Shown: piece after piece, positions 40,216-49,800 of the stretch
How the letters are laid out: each line of letters begins with the position of its first letter
Position numbering within the stretch: the stretch's first letter is position 1
From: Peredibacter sp045999315
GTDB taxonomy: Bacteria > Bdellovibrionota > Bacteriovoracia > Bacteriovoracales > Bacteriovoracaceae
Direction: 5' to 3'
Assembly (NCBI RefSeq): GCF_045999315.1
Contig: NZ_CP174607.1
Span: 1-64,000, forward strand
Length of the DNA: 64,000 bases
Position numbers and translations under genes: made by a program
Notes under the pieces: generated by a model
Database searches by the model: none
Told to the model about the DNA's origin: nothing
What the model saw: the letters and a program-made list of their open reading frames with translations, nothing else

Positions 40216-40947
40216 TTACCAATTGTCTCGTAAGCTTCTTAACTTGATAAATAAATCTCTGTCAGATGACATTCCTAACTGATGTTGAATCTCAGCAGAA
40301 TCTAACCTGAAGAATGGATTTACTTTCATTTCTTCCTCTAAGCTTACCGCAGGTAAATCTTCTGTGCTCATATTTTTTAACTCATAGATTCTGTCTTTAA
40401 TCTGCTTATTTTCAGGTTCAACCGTCAAGGCGAACTCGAGATTTCGAAGACGATAATCGTGGCCCGGATACAGAAGAGTGTCTTTGGGAAGTTCTTTTAA
40501 CATTTTGGTTGTGACATAAAGATTCCCTACGTCCCCACCACCACGACAATTCCCCACTCCTGAGTTAAATAATGTGTCCCCTGAAAACAGGGCCAAAGGC
40601 GTATTTTCCTGCTTCCACATAAAGGCCTGGTGATCCATCGTATGCCCGGGAGTATCCAAACTCTCCAAGACAAAGTTCTCACTGAGTTTCAGCTTTTCTG
40701 CGTTTTTAAGTTTACGCACTTCTGCGTTAAACGCCTCCATTAAGGGTGCGTTACCACGAATATGATCAAAGTGCTGATGGGTATTCAATATTCCCTTCAA
40801 GACGAGACCGTTTTTTTTGATATAATCAATTATCGGTGCCGCTTCGAAAGGATCAATCACCCACGCATGATCAGTATGATTATCGTGAATAAGATAGCTG
40901 TAGTTTCGAAGATCGTTATAAGCAAAGAAAGTTTTAACCAGGATCAT
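40216..40947 (-). CDS. gloB: Hydroxyacylglutathione hydrolase (glyoxalase II) family
   Basis: A 243-residue metallo-beta-lactamase-fold hydrolase. The binuclear metal motif T56-H57-x-H59-x-D61-H62 (NTHQHFDHIRGNA) is complete, followed by DTPGHTMDHQAF (His) and LYPGHDY (His), as in glyoxalase II, which hydrolyses S-lactoylglutathione. The C-terminal part ends in NPFFRLDSAEIQHQLG, typical of the family. It precedes the bcp gene on the same strand. Its start codon lies 1 base from the start codon of the divergent M48 gene, so each ribosome site lies inside the other gene. Confidence 0.85.
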   Translation of the reverse strand: MILVKTFFAYNDLRNYSYLIHDNHTDHAWVIDPFEAAPIIDYIKKNGLVLKGILNTHQHFDHIRGNAPLMEAFNAEVRKLKNAEKLKLSENFVLESLDTPGHTMDHQAFMWKQENTPLALFSGDTLFNSGVGNCRGGGDVGNLYVTTKMLKELPKDTLLYPGHDYRLRNLEFALTVEPENKQIKDRIYELKNMSTEDLPAVSLEEEMKVNPFFRLDSAEIQHQLGMSSDRDLFIKLRSLRDNW

Positions 40948-40948
40948 T

Positions 40949-42199
40949 ATGGAAAACCTTTATAGTTATTATACACAAGTTCTGTTCTTGACCTGTGTAA
41001 TCGTCAATCATCTGTTTGAAATATACCTGTCTCGCAGGCAAGTGACCACTCTAGAGAAAAATCGTGGCGAAGTGCCCAGTGAATTTCGCTCATTCCTAAA
41101 TCTGGCCGATCACCAAAAGGCCATTAGTTACGCCACAGCAAAGCTGCGCTTAGGTCAAATGCGTCTCGTCTATGATTGCGTCCTGCTCTTTTATTGGTTT
41201 CCTTTCAGAGGAGCTGAAAATCTCTATCGTGCCCTGCCATTTTCTGGCCTTCACAAAGAAGTCATGTTTCTCGTTTTCTTTATGCTGATTCAGGGACTTT
41301 TAAATCTCCCATGGTCTGTCTATTCGACTTTTGTTCTGGAAGAACGTTTTGGATTTAATCGTTCAACACCAAAACTCTTTATCACCGATCGTATTAAAGG
41401 GCTGGTTCTTGGCGCACTCATCGGAGTTCCTGTTCTTTACGGAATTGTCTATCTGTTCATGAGCGTTGGCCAATACTGGTGGCTGGCAAGCTTCATTGCT
41501 CTTACGCTTTTCCAGTTCACATTAGTGTGGTTATACCCAACAGTCATTGCTCCACTCTTTAATAAATTTAAACCTCTTGAGGGTGATGAATTGAAACACG
41601 GGATTGAAAATCTTGTGACTCGTGCGGGCTTTAACGCTAAAGAGGTTTTTGTCATGGACGCTTCAAAAAGAAGTTCTCATGGAAATGCTTACTTCACGGG
41701 CTTTGGGAAAAATAAGCGTGTGGTTTTCTTTGATACTCTTTTAAAAGACCTAAGTAATCACGAGATTCTGGCAATTCTCGCTCACGAACTCGGCCACATG
41801 AAATTGAAACACATTCCAAAATCACTGATTGCTTCATTGGTTTTATCGTTCATTGGTTTTTGGCTTATGGGGACCCTGTCCAACGCCAATTGGTTTTACA
41901 CCGGCCATTTCGTAAGAATCGTTTCACCGGCCGTGCTTTTCCTTTTATTCATTGAAGTCATTCCGGTCTATACGTTCTGGTTTGGGCCGATCGGCTCATG
42001 GATTTCTCGTAAACGTGAATTTGAGGCGGATGAATATGCGGCCGGCGAGACAAAAGCGGAAGACTTGATTTCAGGACTCTTAAAACTCTATCGTGAAAAC
42101 GCCAGCCCAGTGGTGACGGATAAAATCTATTCAGGATTCTATCACTCTCACCCACCGGCACTTGAGCGAATTAAAAAACTCGAATCATTCAAACGATAA
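40949..42199 (+). CDS. M48 family CAAX-type membrane zinc protease
   Basis: A 416-residue integral membrane protease of the Ste24/HtpX-like M48A type. Six or more membrane helices are expected. The zinc motif is His279-Glu-Leu-Gly-His283 (LAHELGHMK), with the third ligand Glu in SRKREFEADEYAAG. The N-terminal Peptidase_M48_N domain is present (HQKAISYATAKLRLGQMRL), and the C-terminal SGFYHSHPPALERI matches Ste24 homologues. It probably degrades misfolded membrane proteins; CAAX processing is not known in bacteria. AGGA lies seven bases before the ATG, inside the opposite gene. It overlaps the convergent lipase gene by 15 bases. Confidence 0.92.
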   Translation: MENLYSYYTQVLFLTCVIVNHLFEIYLSRRQVTTLEKNRGEVPSEFRSFLNLADHQKAISYATAKLRLGQMRLVYDCVLLFYWFPFRGAENLYRALPFSGLHKEVMFLVFFMLIQGLLNLPWSVYSTFVLEERFGFNRSTPKLFITDRIKGLVLGALIGVPVLYGIVYLFMSVGQYWWLASFIALTLFQFTLVWLYPTVIAPLFNKFKPLEGDELKHGIENLVTRAGFNAKEVFVMDASKRSSHGNAYFTGFGKNKRVVFFDTLLKDLSNHEILAILAHELGHMKLKHIPKSLIASLVLSFIGFWLMGTLSNANWFYTGHFVRIVSPAVLFLLFIEVIPVYTFWFGPIGSWISRKREFEADEYAAGETKAEDLISGLLKLYRENASPVVTDKIYSGFYHSHPPALERIKKLESFKR

Positions 42200-43036
42200 A
42201 CCAGTAAGACTCTGGCGTAGGAAATTCAAGTAAGGCTTCTTGTACTTCTCAACTTCGTTATGAAGTTCGTGATAGCCATCATCGACTACTTTTACCTGGG
42301 CGTTCTTTTCTACTTTCTTGAAGTAGTTCGTGATCGCCTTAGGATTCACCAGCACGTCACCTGTTCCGATTGACACATACAGTGGGCATTCAGCACGTAA
42401 TGGTCGAGAGAACGTGTCCCGAGCACACTTTAAAAGTTCAAAGAAAAGCTTCGTATGTATCTTCAATAAACAAAGTTCATCCTTGATATAACTCTCATAC
42501 ACACGGCTATCATGAGAAAGCTTCTTCAGATCAAGAAGACCTTGAAGAGGAACAGTTGGAAACTTTGAAAGACTATCCAACATAAACTTTGGCGAATTTG
42601 AGAACAATGGTCCCATAAGCCCTGGTGCCGCCACCGCCGGAGAACTCAAAAACACCGTGTCGGGATAAAAATGTGGATCGGCCATGTTCTGAAGGTAAGA
42701 GGCCGTGATAAGTCCACCCATCGAATGCCCAAACAAAGTATAGTTAGTCATGCTAAATTCTTTCTTAAGGTACCCGACAACTGAATGAAGATCTTTTAAG
42801 AAGAACTGGAAATCATCCACGTAAGCACGCTTCCCACCACTCTTACCGTGACCACGAAGATCATAGATGGCGATGTTAAAGTTCTGGGAAAATAGCTTAA
42901 GAATGAACTCGTGACGGCCTGAATGCTCCCCAAGACCGTGAGTAACGATCAACCATTTTGAGCTGCCAGTTTCACGAATGAGACATTTTAAGATGGTTCC
43001 ATCAAAGGAAATGATGTCTCGGTATTCATTATTCAT
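42185..43036 (-). CDS. Alpha/beta hydrolase, monoacylglycerol-lipase type
   Basis: A 283-residue serine hydrolase. The oxyanion turn is VTHGLGEHSGRHEF, the DLRGHGKSGG block follows, and the nucleophile is Ser105 in LFGHSMGG. Later residues fit the triad: Asp in VSIGTGDVLVNP and His in DDGYHELHNE. This arrangement (HG-x-GEHSGRY/H, GHSMGG, H-x-LLNE-like) is the MGLL/pldB lysophospholipase pattern, so it should release fatty acids from monoglycerides or lysolipids. No signal peptide was seen. It may serve turnover of prey or own membrane lipids. Confidence 0.9.
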   Translation of the reverse strand: MNNEYRDIISFDGTILKCLIRETGSSKWLIVTHGLGEHSGRHEFILKLFSQNFNIAIYDLRGHGKSGGKRAYVDDFQFFLKDLHSVVGYLKKEFSMTNYTLFGHSMGGLITASYLQNMADPHFYPDTVFLSSPAVAAPGLMGPLFSNSPKFMLDSLSKFPTVPLQGLLDLKKLSHDSRVYESYIKDELCLLKIHTKLFFELLKCARDTFSRPLRAECPLYVSIGTGDVLVNPKAITNYFKKVEKNAQVKVVDDGYHELHNEVEKYKKPYLNFLRQSLTGLSFE

Positions 43037-43061
43037 AAAAATCCTTTATAATAATCTTAAT

Positions 43062-43442
43062 ATGTATTGCCCAGTATGCTTTCAAAACACAATGAAGATT
43101 CGCTCCAACGGAGTTATCAAGCTCGCCTTCAATGGTAAGTCGAGAAATACGTCGCTCTATACTTATAATCTCCAAAAAGAGACCCAAGAGCAACTCTTGC
43201 AAAAACTTCGAGAGAAGATCGTCGATTTCTTTAGCTTCTATTCCGAATTCAATAATAAGACCCCGATTAAAAACTTCGAGGCCTACTCAGCAGATTTTAT
43301 GTGCACCAATGGTTGCAAACTTGACATGATGAGCACCAAGGTAAGTGTGGTGGGAGTGGTCTATCCTGGAGCAGTCGTAAAGGCCATGCTTCAAGAAGAA
43401 GGTAAGAAGTTCGGAATCGACATTGAAGTAAACTTCAACTAG
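43062..43442 (+). CDS. Zinc-ribbon-type small protein
   Basis: A 126-residue protein started at the ATG that gives MYCPVCFQNTM; the upstream in-frame extension to 42978 runs through the divergent gene's start. A Cys-x-x-Cys at residues 3-6 and a later Cys pair in FMCTNGCKLDM suggest a four-cysteine zinc site. The body is helical and polar (KETQEQLLQKLREKIVDFF), with a beta end (KVSVVGVVYPGAVV). I know no family name. Its stop interlocks with the convergent lipoprotein gene (shared CTAG). Confidence 0.6.
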   Translation: MYCPVCFQNTMKIRSNGVIKLAFNGKSRNTSLYTYNLQKETQEQLLQKLREKIVDFFSFYSEFNNKTPIKNFEAYSADFMCTNGCKLDMMSTKVSVVGVVYPGAVVKAMLQEEGKKFGIDIEVNFN

Positions 43443-44428
43443 ATCTTTGCCTTAATCTTAATCTCAAATTCCAAAAAGCCCTTCAGCTGAAAGTCTTTAG
43501 GAGCGTTCTTTGGATCAATATAAGCATCCACTTTAATGGCATTGTTTTTCATCAACATCGGGACCAGATTTACATCAGGAACTTTAAGATCGAGACAGAC
43601 CTCATCACGACAAGGATTGATCTCACCAATTCCTAGGGCCTCAACCTGATTAGAATCTAATGAAAGTCTTGTTTTAAACATCTCTTCCATAATCGGATCT
43701 TTTTTAACTTCAACCAAAATCGACTTACTTAGAGTATGAACTCTTTTGAGATACTTATAATGGTTCTCTTCCAAGTACTTTCTCGTCATATTTGGTTTTT
43801 CAGTTTGAATAATGAAGATCTTCCCCACATTATCGTTCTGAAGAGAGGCCTTCTTTTCTTCCTGATTATATTTTAAAAGTAAAAGACCTTCCGAGTTCTT
43901 CTCCCACTCGGCCGCGTGTTGATCACGCTCTTTTTTAAAGAACGATCTGAATGTTGAAAGTTCTTTTTCATTTAAGTCGTCCGTCTCAATCACCGGCTCC
44001 CAAGACTCAGTCTGACGATCTAAATGGGTCGAGCTAATTTTCACCGCCACCCGACGAAGAAATTCAAAATTTTCTTTCTTCTTTTCGGCCTCAATAAAAA
44101 AGAAAATTCTCTTCACTTTAATGGAGGTCAAATATTCGGCCGGAATTTCAGGAATAGGTTGAATCAAAGTCAGACGAGTTTTACCGGCCCCCATTGAGGC
44201 ACCTAAGTTCATAATGGCACTTACGAATCCACGAAAAAGAGGATTAATATCAGAAACGCTTGAACGAAATGATGAAATAGACTTCTCAGAAAGAGGTACC
44301 ACAATCGGTAAAGTCACATGGGAACCGTCCCCCAGTGTCTCAACCGCTGTACGGGTCTTAATTGTGCTCTTTTTCCCGCAACCTACGGCCAAAAGAAGGA
44401 GGCCCAGTAGTAAACAACGCTTATTCAT
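43439..44428 (-). CDS. Lipoprotein of unknown function
   Basis: A 329-residue lipoprotein: signal with LLLAVGCGKK and lipidated Cys. The mature part has alternating strands and helices (GSHVTLPIVVPLSEKS, YLTSIKVKRIFFFIEAEKKK, ISSTHLDRQTESWEPVI, KIFIIQTEKPNMTRKYL, ILVEVKKDPIMEEMF) and ends with beta strands (GFLEFEIKIKAKI). No domain is recognised. It is probably in the outer-membrane inner leaflet or inner membrane, facing the periplasm. It has a Cys pair in NPCRDEVCLD that could form a disulfide. Confidence 0.65.
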   Translation of the reverse strand: MNKRCLLLGLLLLAVGCGKKSTIKTRTAVETLGDGSHVTLPIVVPLSEKSISSFRSSVSDINPLFRGFVSAIMNLGASMGAGKTRLTLIQPIPEIPAEYLTSIKVKRIFFFIEAEKKKENFEFLRRVAVKISSTHLDRQTESWEPVIETDDLNEKELSTFRSFFKKERDQHAAEWEKNSEGLLLLKYNQEEKKASLQNDNVGKIFIIQTEKPNMTRKYLEENHYKYLKRVHTLSKSILVEVKKDPIMEEMFKTRLSLDSNQVEALGIGEINPCRDEVCLDLKVPDVNLVPMLMKNNAIKVDAYIDPKNAPKDFQLKGFLEFEIKIKAKI

Positions 44429-44589
44429 GATCTAACCTTCTGAAAAGACAAGATTTTTAGGAATTATAGCAAACCGTAAAAAGTTTTGAGGGTGCCCTGT
44501 CAAAATTACACAGCACTATGTCAAAAGTTCACACGCATCGAGTCATCAATTAAAATCACTTCATCTATCAACGGAATTCGGGGAACTCG

Positions 44590-45804
44590 ATGAAGAAGCT
44601 CATTACAATGATGGCCTTTAGTCTTTCTCTTACTGCTTACGGGCAGGCCTGGAAAACACTTCCTAAAGGAGTGAGAATTCTGGGTTACCGAAACGTTACG
44701 ACTTCTAAAGTAAAAGAGAACTATAACCAGTTCCGTTCAGGAACTCCGCTTGGTGCTCAATTTCGTATTGATGCCAGCACACTAAATGAGCTGGCGAACA
44801 ATATCATTATTCCGGGCCAGGACATTAACTCTGATGCCTACAACAACTTTCTTGTTGGTGAATATAAGGTAGATGCTGAAGCTCAATTCAATGTTCAAGG
44901 ACTGGGCTTTGGTTACGGTATTACTAATAATGTTATGTTCTATGCTCAAATCGCCTACTACGATGCCAAAGTAAGAACAGACATTAAAAGAACAAAGAAA
45001 AATACCTACTCTCAAACGGGCGAAATTCTTCACGGTGGAAATGGCGGTCTAGCAGACGACACTCTTGCAGATAATATGAATAACCTTCCTGATGTTAATG
45101 AGGGCGTTATTCAATCTGCCATTACCAATCACTATGGCTATAAACCAATCGGTGACTGGTACGGTAAGGGCTATGACGATATGGAAACTGGTATCATGGC
45201 AAAAGTCATTGATCAGGGTGTTTGGGGACTTATGCTTTATCCAGGAGTGGTTCTTCCAACTGGATACCAAGATGATCCAGATATTCTTCAAGACGTGGGT
45301 TTTGGTGACGGACAATTTGATTTTTTTGGAGAAATGGCCACAGGATACGTGGTGAATGATAAGTTGAGCTTTGGGACAACTCTTCGTTATACCTACCAAG
45401 CTCCTACGACAAAAAAGCTTCGCATTCCTGATTCACGTGACTTCACGCTTTCACCGAATAAGGGAAGCTTTGATGTTAAATATGGTGACCGCATTAACTG
45501 GATGCTGAGCTCGACAATCTTCATCAATGACTGGGTCTCATTTACGCCAATGTATCGCTTTATGTATCAGATGCCGTCAGAATATGATTCGAAATATACA
45601 AATGCGAATGAATTTCTTTCTTATAATTCAGATAAACAAGAACATCAGGTGCAGCTGACGTCGACGCTTTCTTCGATTCAACCATTCTTGAAGAAGAAAT
45701 TTGTTCTACCGGCCCAGATCAACGTTAACTTAGTTAAAACTGTGACCGGTAAGAACGTGCCAAATGTAAGTCGTTTTGAATTAGAACTGAGAATGCTTTT
45801 TTAG
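44590..45804 (+). CDS. Outer-membrane transporter-like barrel protein
   Basis: A 404-residue exported protein (signal MKKLITMMAFSLSLTAYGQ). The mature part has many amphipathic strands with glycine turns (AQFNVQGLGFGYGITNN, MFYAQIAYYDAKV, WGLMLYPGVVLPTGYQDD, FFGEMATGYVVND, LSFGTTLRYTYQAP, WMLSSTIFINDWVSFTPMYRF) and a long non-barrel insert (about 115-165). It ends ELELRMLF with a terminal Phe. It recalls the MetA-pathway/phenol-degradation transporter-like and DUF1302-type barrels. It overlaps the convergent regulator by four bases (TTAG). Confidence 0.68.
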   Translation: MKKLITMMAFSLSLTAYGQAWKTLPKGVRILGYRNVTTSKVKENYNQFRSGTPLGAQFRIDASTLNELANNIIIPGQDINSDAYNNFLVGEYKVDAEAQFNVQGLGFGYGITNNVMFYAQIAYYDAKVRTDIKRTKKNTYSQTGEILHGGNGGLADDTLADNMNNLPDVNEGVIQSAITNHYGYKPIGDWYGKGYDDMETGIMAKVIDQGVWGLMLYPGVVLPTGYQDDPDILQDVGFGDGQFDFFGEMATGYVVNDKLSFGTTLRYTYQAPTTKKLRIPDSRDFTLSPNKGSFDVKYGDRINWMLSSTIFINDWVSFTPMYRFMYQMPSEYDSKYTNANEFLSYNSDKQEHQVQLTSTLSSIQPFLKKKFVLPAQINVNLVKTVTGKNVPNVSRFELELRMLF

Positions 45805-46469
45805 AGAACGATTTTGTAACCAGTACCCCAGACTGTTTCGATACCGATATTGATTTTGTTCATTTTCTTACGGAGTGAGAAAATGTGCACATCAATATTT
45901 CTGGCAGTCATATCCATCTCTTTATCGAACTGATTAATCAGCTCTTCACGAGTGCTGGCGTTTGTCTGGTGCTTATAAAGGTGATTGAAGATTATAAACT
46001 CACGTGAAGTAAGATTCACAGTCACACCATCTTTAATCACAGAATGAGCTTCAGGGATTAATTTAAGTCCCACGTTCATGAGATTATCTTGAAGTGAGCT
46101 TACTTTGGCATGAGCGTTTCCTACTCTCACCAGAAGCTCCTCATAATTGAACGGCTTTGTGATGTAGTCATCCGCACCACTCTGCAGGCCTTCAATGATT
46201 TGATCTGATTTGTTATACGCAGACATCATAAAGATTGGAGAGATCTTGTCTTTAAGACGGATCGTACGAATAATGTCGATCCCCTTAATTCCTGGCAAAT
46301 TCCAGTCAACGAGATACACGCAGTGGTCTGGACGTGTTTTGGCCGAAAAAAATTCCTCAGCAGATAAATACGCATTCACTGTGAACTGATGTTTCTCGAG
46401 CAAGTAGCGTAACGACTCAACAATCTCTTTTTCGTCTTCAATGATCACAATTGTCTTTTTCATTTCCAT
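45801..46469 (-). CDS. OmpR-family two-component response regulator
   Basis: A 222-residue regulator. The receiver has the full set: acidic pair in IIEDEKE, phospho-acceptor Asp55 (YLVDWNLPG), Ser83 (MMSAYN) and Lys105 (ITKPFNYEE). The winged-helix Trans_reg_C domain occupies residues 128-222 (GVTVNLTSREFIIFNHLY, RNIDVHIFSLRKKM, VWGTGYKI). No kinase gene is next to it, so it is an orphan here. A second Met at residue 3 is an alternative start. Long upstream non-coding DNA (243 bases to the tRNA) should hold its promoter. Confidence 0.93.
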   Translation of the reverse strand: MEMKKTIVIIEDEKEIVESLRYLLEKHQFTVNAYLSAEEFFSAKTRPDHCVYLVDWNLPGIKGIDIIRTIRLKDKISPIFMMSAYNKSDQIIEGLQSGADDYITKPFNYEELLVRVGNAHAKVSSLQDNLMNVGLKLIPEAHSVIKDGVTVNLTSREFIIFNHLYKHQTNASTREELINQFDKEMDMTARNIDVHIFSLRKKMNKINIGIETVWGTGYKIVL

Positions 46470-46712
46470 CCAATCTATTACTTACGTGATTAATCTAAAG
46501 ATAGGCCTAAGATTTTCCTAATCCTAGTTCTACAGCAGATATAATAAAATTATCTAACAAAAAAGACTCTGACAGAATGCAAAAATCACGTCATTCCGCA
46601 CATTTAGCATTAATTTTACCTTAACTTATAAAGATAACTTTAATGAATTAAATTTGGCGTTCTAAGAATTTAAAGATGTTAAGAGATCGAAAATATCTAG
46701 GGGTCGGAAATA

Positions 46713-46788
46713 TGGTGGGCGTTGAGGGGATCGAACCCCCGACATCTACCTTGTAAGGGTAGCGCTCTCCCAGCTGAGCTAAACGCCC
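46713..46788 (-). tRNA. tRNA-Val (anticodon TAC)
   Basis: A 76-base cloverleaf on the minus strand. Acceptor GGGCGTT pairs with AACGCCC, discriminator A, and CCA is encoded. D arm AGCTCAGCTGGGAGAGC, anticodon stem CTACC/GGTAG with loop CTTACAA (anticodon TAC), variable ATGTC, and T arm GGGGGTTCGATCCCC. It reads GTA/GTG valine codons. No other tRNA is beside it. Confidence 0.96.
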
Positions 46789-46847
46789 ACATGTCCGTTT
46801 TGGAGACCCTATATTAAGAACTTGGATTATTTTTGTCAAATAGAAAA

Positions 46848-46878
46848 AGGCCTTAAGATGTTATTTTTCTTAAGGCCT
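46848..46878 (-). terminator. Intrinsic terminator of the coiled-coil gene
   Basis: AGGCCTTAAG pairs with CTTAAGGCCT (10-base perfect stem) around an 11-base loop; on the minus strand TTTTTC follows. It begins 10 bases after the stop of the gene at 46888. Confidence 0.85.
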
Positions 46879-46887
46879 CCAAAATTA

Positions 46888-49800
46888 TTATTCTGGCTTA
46901 ATTTGCAGCTCTTGGGTGTGCACTACTCTGCCCCCGTTTTTCACTGCTAATTTCAATTTAATCGTCTTTCCTTTTGCGGCCTTATTCAGCTTATAGGTAA
47001 ACGTTAATTTCTTCGCTGCGCCTCGATTTAGCACCTCTGTGACTGAAGGTTTGCTCACGAACTCAACGTGCTTAGTATCAATCTCTTCAAGAGTCGCTTC
47101 GTAGCCCTGATCAACTCCAGCGAACTTGGGCCTAATTGTTACATCGACATCATGTTTCTTCGTCACAAAGATAACAGAGATGTTCGGAGTCGTATCAAAA
47201 TCAACTGATGCATCAATAGAAGGATTAATCTTCACTTCTGTTTCAACACGGAACTGTTCAACGCGATTGGCGCGGAAATGGTTACCTGGGTGAGTGATTT
47301 CTCCGGCCACAACGATCTTCGAGCCAGGAACCGCACTATCATTCACATAAAGATTCATCACAGAAAGCTCTGAATGAGAGTGAGGAGCAACACTTGTAAG
47401 TGGGGCCTCTCTTCTTACCGTCGATACGTTTGAACTCATTTCAGTGATTCGAACTAAGCTGTTACCGTTAGATGCTTCAGAACCAATGTTCTTCACCAAC
47501 ATCTTAAGAGTCATCTCCGCACTTGGAGAAATGCCGTAAAGGGCCTCGGTTGTGAGTTTCGCTTTCTCTTTAAGAGCAAGTGCCGCGTTTTTGTTCAAAT
47601 GATCCTGAACCAGATTAATTGCTTCATCCTCTACGCGGGCCGTTTCTGCTGGAAGATTTGCATTATACTGAGCATTTTCGGCACGAGCGAAAGACTGCTG
47701 ATAAACTTCTTTCTTACCACTGGCCACACCTACGTCCTTCCCTACTTGAGTCGCCTCTTTTAGGTAAACCGGATACAAACGAGCAAGCTCAGAGTCGAAC
47801 ACCTTATCAAGCTGAGAATTGAATGTTGGAGCATAGTCTTTATTAAAAGCTTCTAGATGAGCAGCATTGTAAAGAGATGCATAACGAAGAACATAAGATC
47901 CCTTACAGGCCTCTACAAAGTCTTTCACATTTTTATAAACAGCAGAACAATCCACCTTCTGGGCGTTTTCACCGGCACCAGGAGTAGCATAAACGTTTTG
48001 AGCAACTGCCAATTTTTTACGAAGGGCCAGAACTTCTTTAATCTCTAGATTAGACTGTTCGATGAGAGCATCTAGAGAAGAAACAATCTTGGCAGCTTCA
48101 TTGATTTCAGCTGGCGAAAGATTCGGGATTGATTCTTCAAGTGCAATCGCCATGGATTGAATCTGAGAAATATTTTGTTCAATGACGGCCGCAACCAGGA
48201 CTTTCTGAGTTGTTGCATCTTCTCTTAGGCGACGATCAAGTTCTTCCAGATAAAATTCCGGTTTGAGAACGAGATTGGCATGATCCTTGGCACGACGGGC
48301 ACCGGCCACTTTACCATCGGCGTCTCCTTTCTGAGCATCCGGAGTTGAGGCCAAACCAATATCAAATCCAGTGGCAAAACCAGCGATCTCACCACGAACA
48401 TAACCGCGGCGAAGAGCTTCCCACTTTGCTTCCACCGAAGCGTTCTCAGTAGCGAGTTTATTGGCCTTGATTTTTGCCTCAACACTTCCTGCTTTAGAAC
48501 CATCTGGTGTACCGATCTTTGCTTTCTCCTCACCCAACTTTTGAGACTGAGCAAGGTAGTTCTGATAAAGGGCCAGACGGTTTTGATACTGAGTGTTCGC
48601 TTCATCAGCGTTTTTCTGAGCAGAATTACGTGCCGTTTCGGCCGCCACAACTTTTGGAGACACGACTTTTAGATCATTACGAAGCTTCGGTAGTTCAGAG
48701 GCAATCGTTGCAATGTCCTGATCATTGATTTTAATTTCTTCTGTTGCTCCAGCAACGTCTTGTTCGGCATTTCGTTTTTGATTGCGAAGGGCCTCAAGCT
48801 TACGAAGTGAGTCTTGATTGTAACGAAGAAGAGCGTCACGGTTGCGTGCTTCTTCATTTAATTGGTTACGAAGTTGAGCAATCAGACGATCAGACTGTCC
48901 AAGATCCTGACTGACAACATCCAGGGCCGCTTGAGCACTTCCTAGTTCTCTTTCTATCGTCAGACGATCCTGACGGATTCGGGCCAACAGACGCTGTTCT
49001 CGATCAATCTCAGATCGTTTTTGCACAACGACCTGATCCATTTGGCGGGCCTCTTGGTCATTACGACGGAGATTTTGTGGAAGTTCATTGATCGCTTTTT
49101 CCATTTCAGCGACTCGTTGATTAAGTTTTTTTGTTTCGGCATCTAGACGCTGGATCTCGCCTTTTAAAGTGTTCACTAATGCTGATAGAGCAACTTCTTG
49201 CTGAGTCAACTGAACCACCTTCTGGGCGGTAGGAGCTTTTTGGGCCTCGAGTGCGTTCACTTCTGCTTCTAGAACAGCAATCTGTTGAGATAGACCAGTG
49301 TTGGCCCCCGAGCGCTCAGCGATTACACGATCATTATTGGCGATAGTGGCACGGGCCGCATTGATTTCTGCTTGAAGAGCGTTGTTTGTATTTTGAAGAC
49401 TTGTGATCTGAGAGTTTAGAGAATTGATTTCAGTTTGCTTGGGAGCGATTGAAGCATTTAACTGCTCTGTCTCCTTTGCCAAACGGTTGATCTCATTTCT
49501 CTGACCTTGAACAGAAGCGTATGTGCGCTCAATCTCACCGCGAAGACGAGCGACCTCACCTTGGTTACCGGCCCGCTGGGCCTCTAAAAGGCGTTTATTC
49601 AAGGCCTCAATTTGCTTCATAGTCGGAGCAACCTGGGTCTCTAGGGCCGCTTTCTCGGCGTTATTAGACTGGATTTTAGAGGTAACAGCAGATGTTTCGG
49701 CCACAAGAGCATCACGACGGGCCACCTTAGTAGCAATGTCGGAGCCATTAATACGCGCTTGGTTCTGGGCGATCTTCTGATTAAGAGCATTGTTCTCCGC

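Noticed and set aside
46648..46839. Minus-strand 63-codon frame across tRNA-Val
   Set aside because: It overlaps a perfect tRNA cloverleaf; typical false frame.
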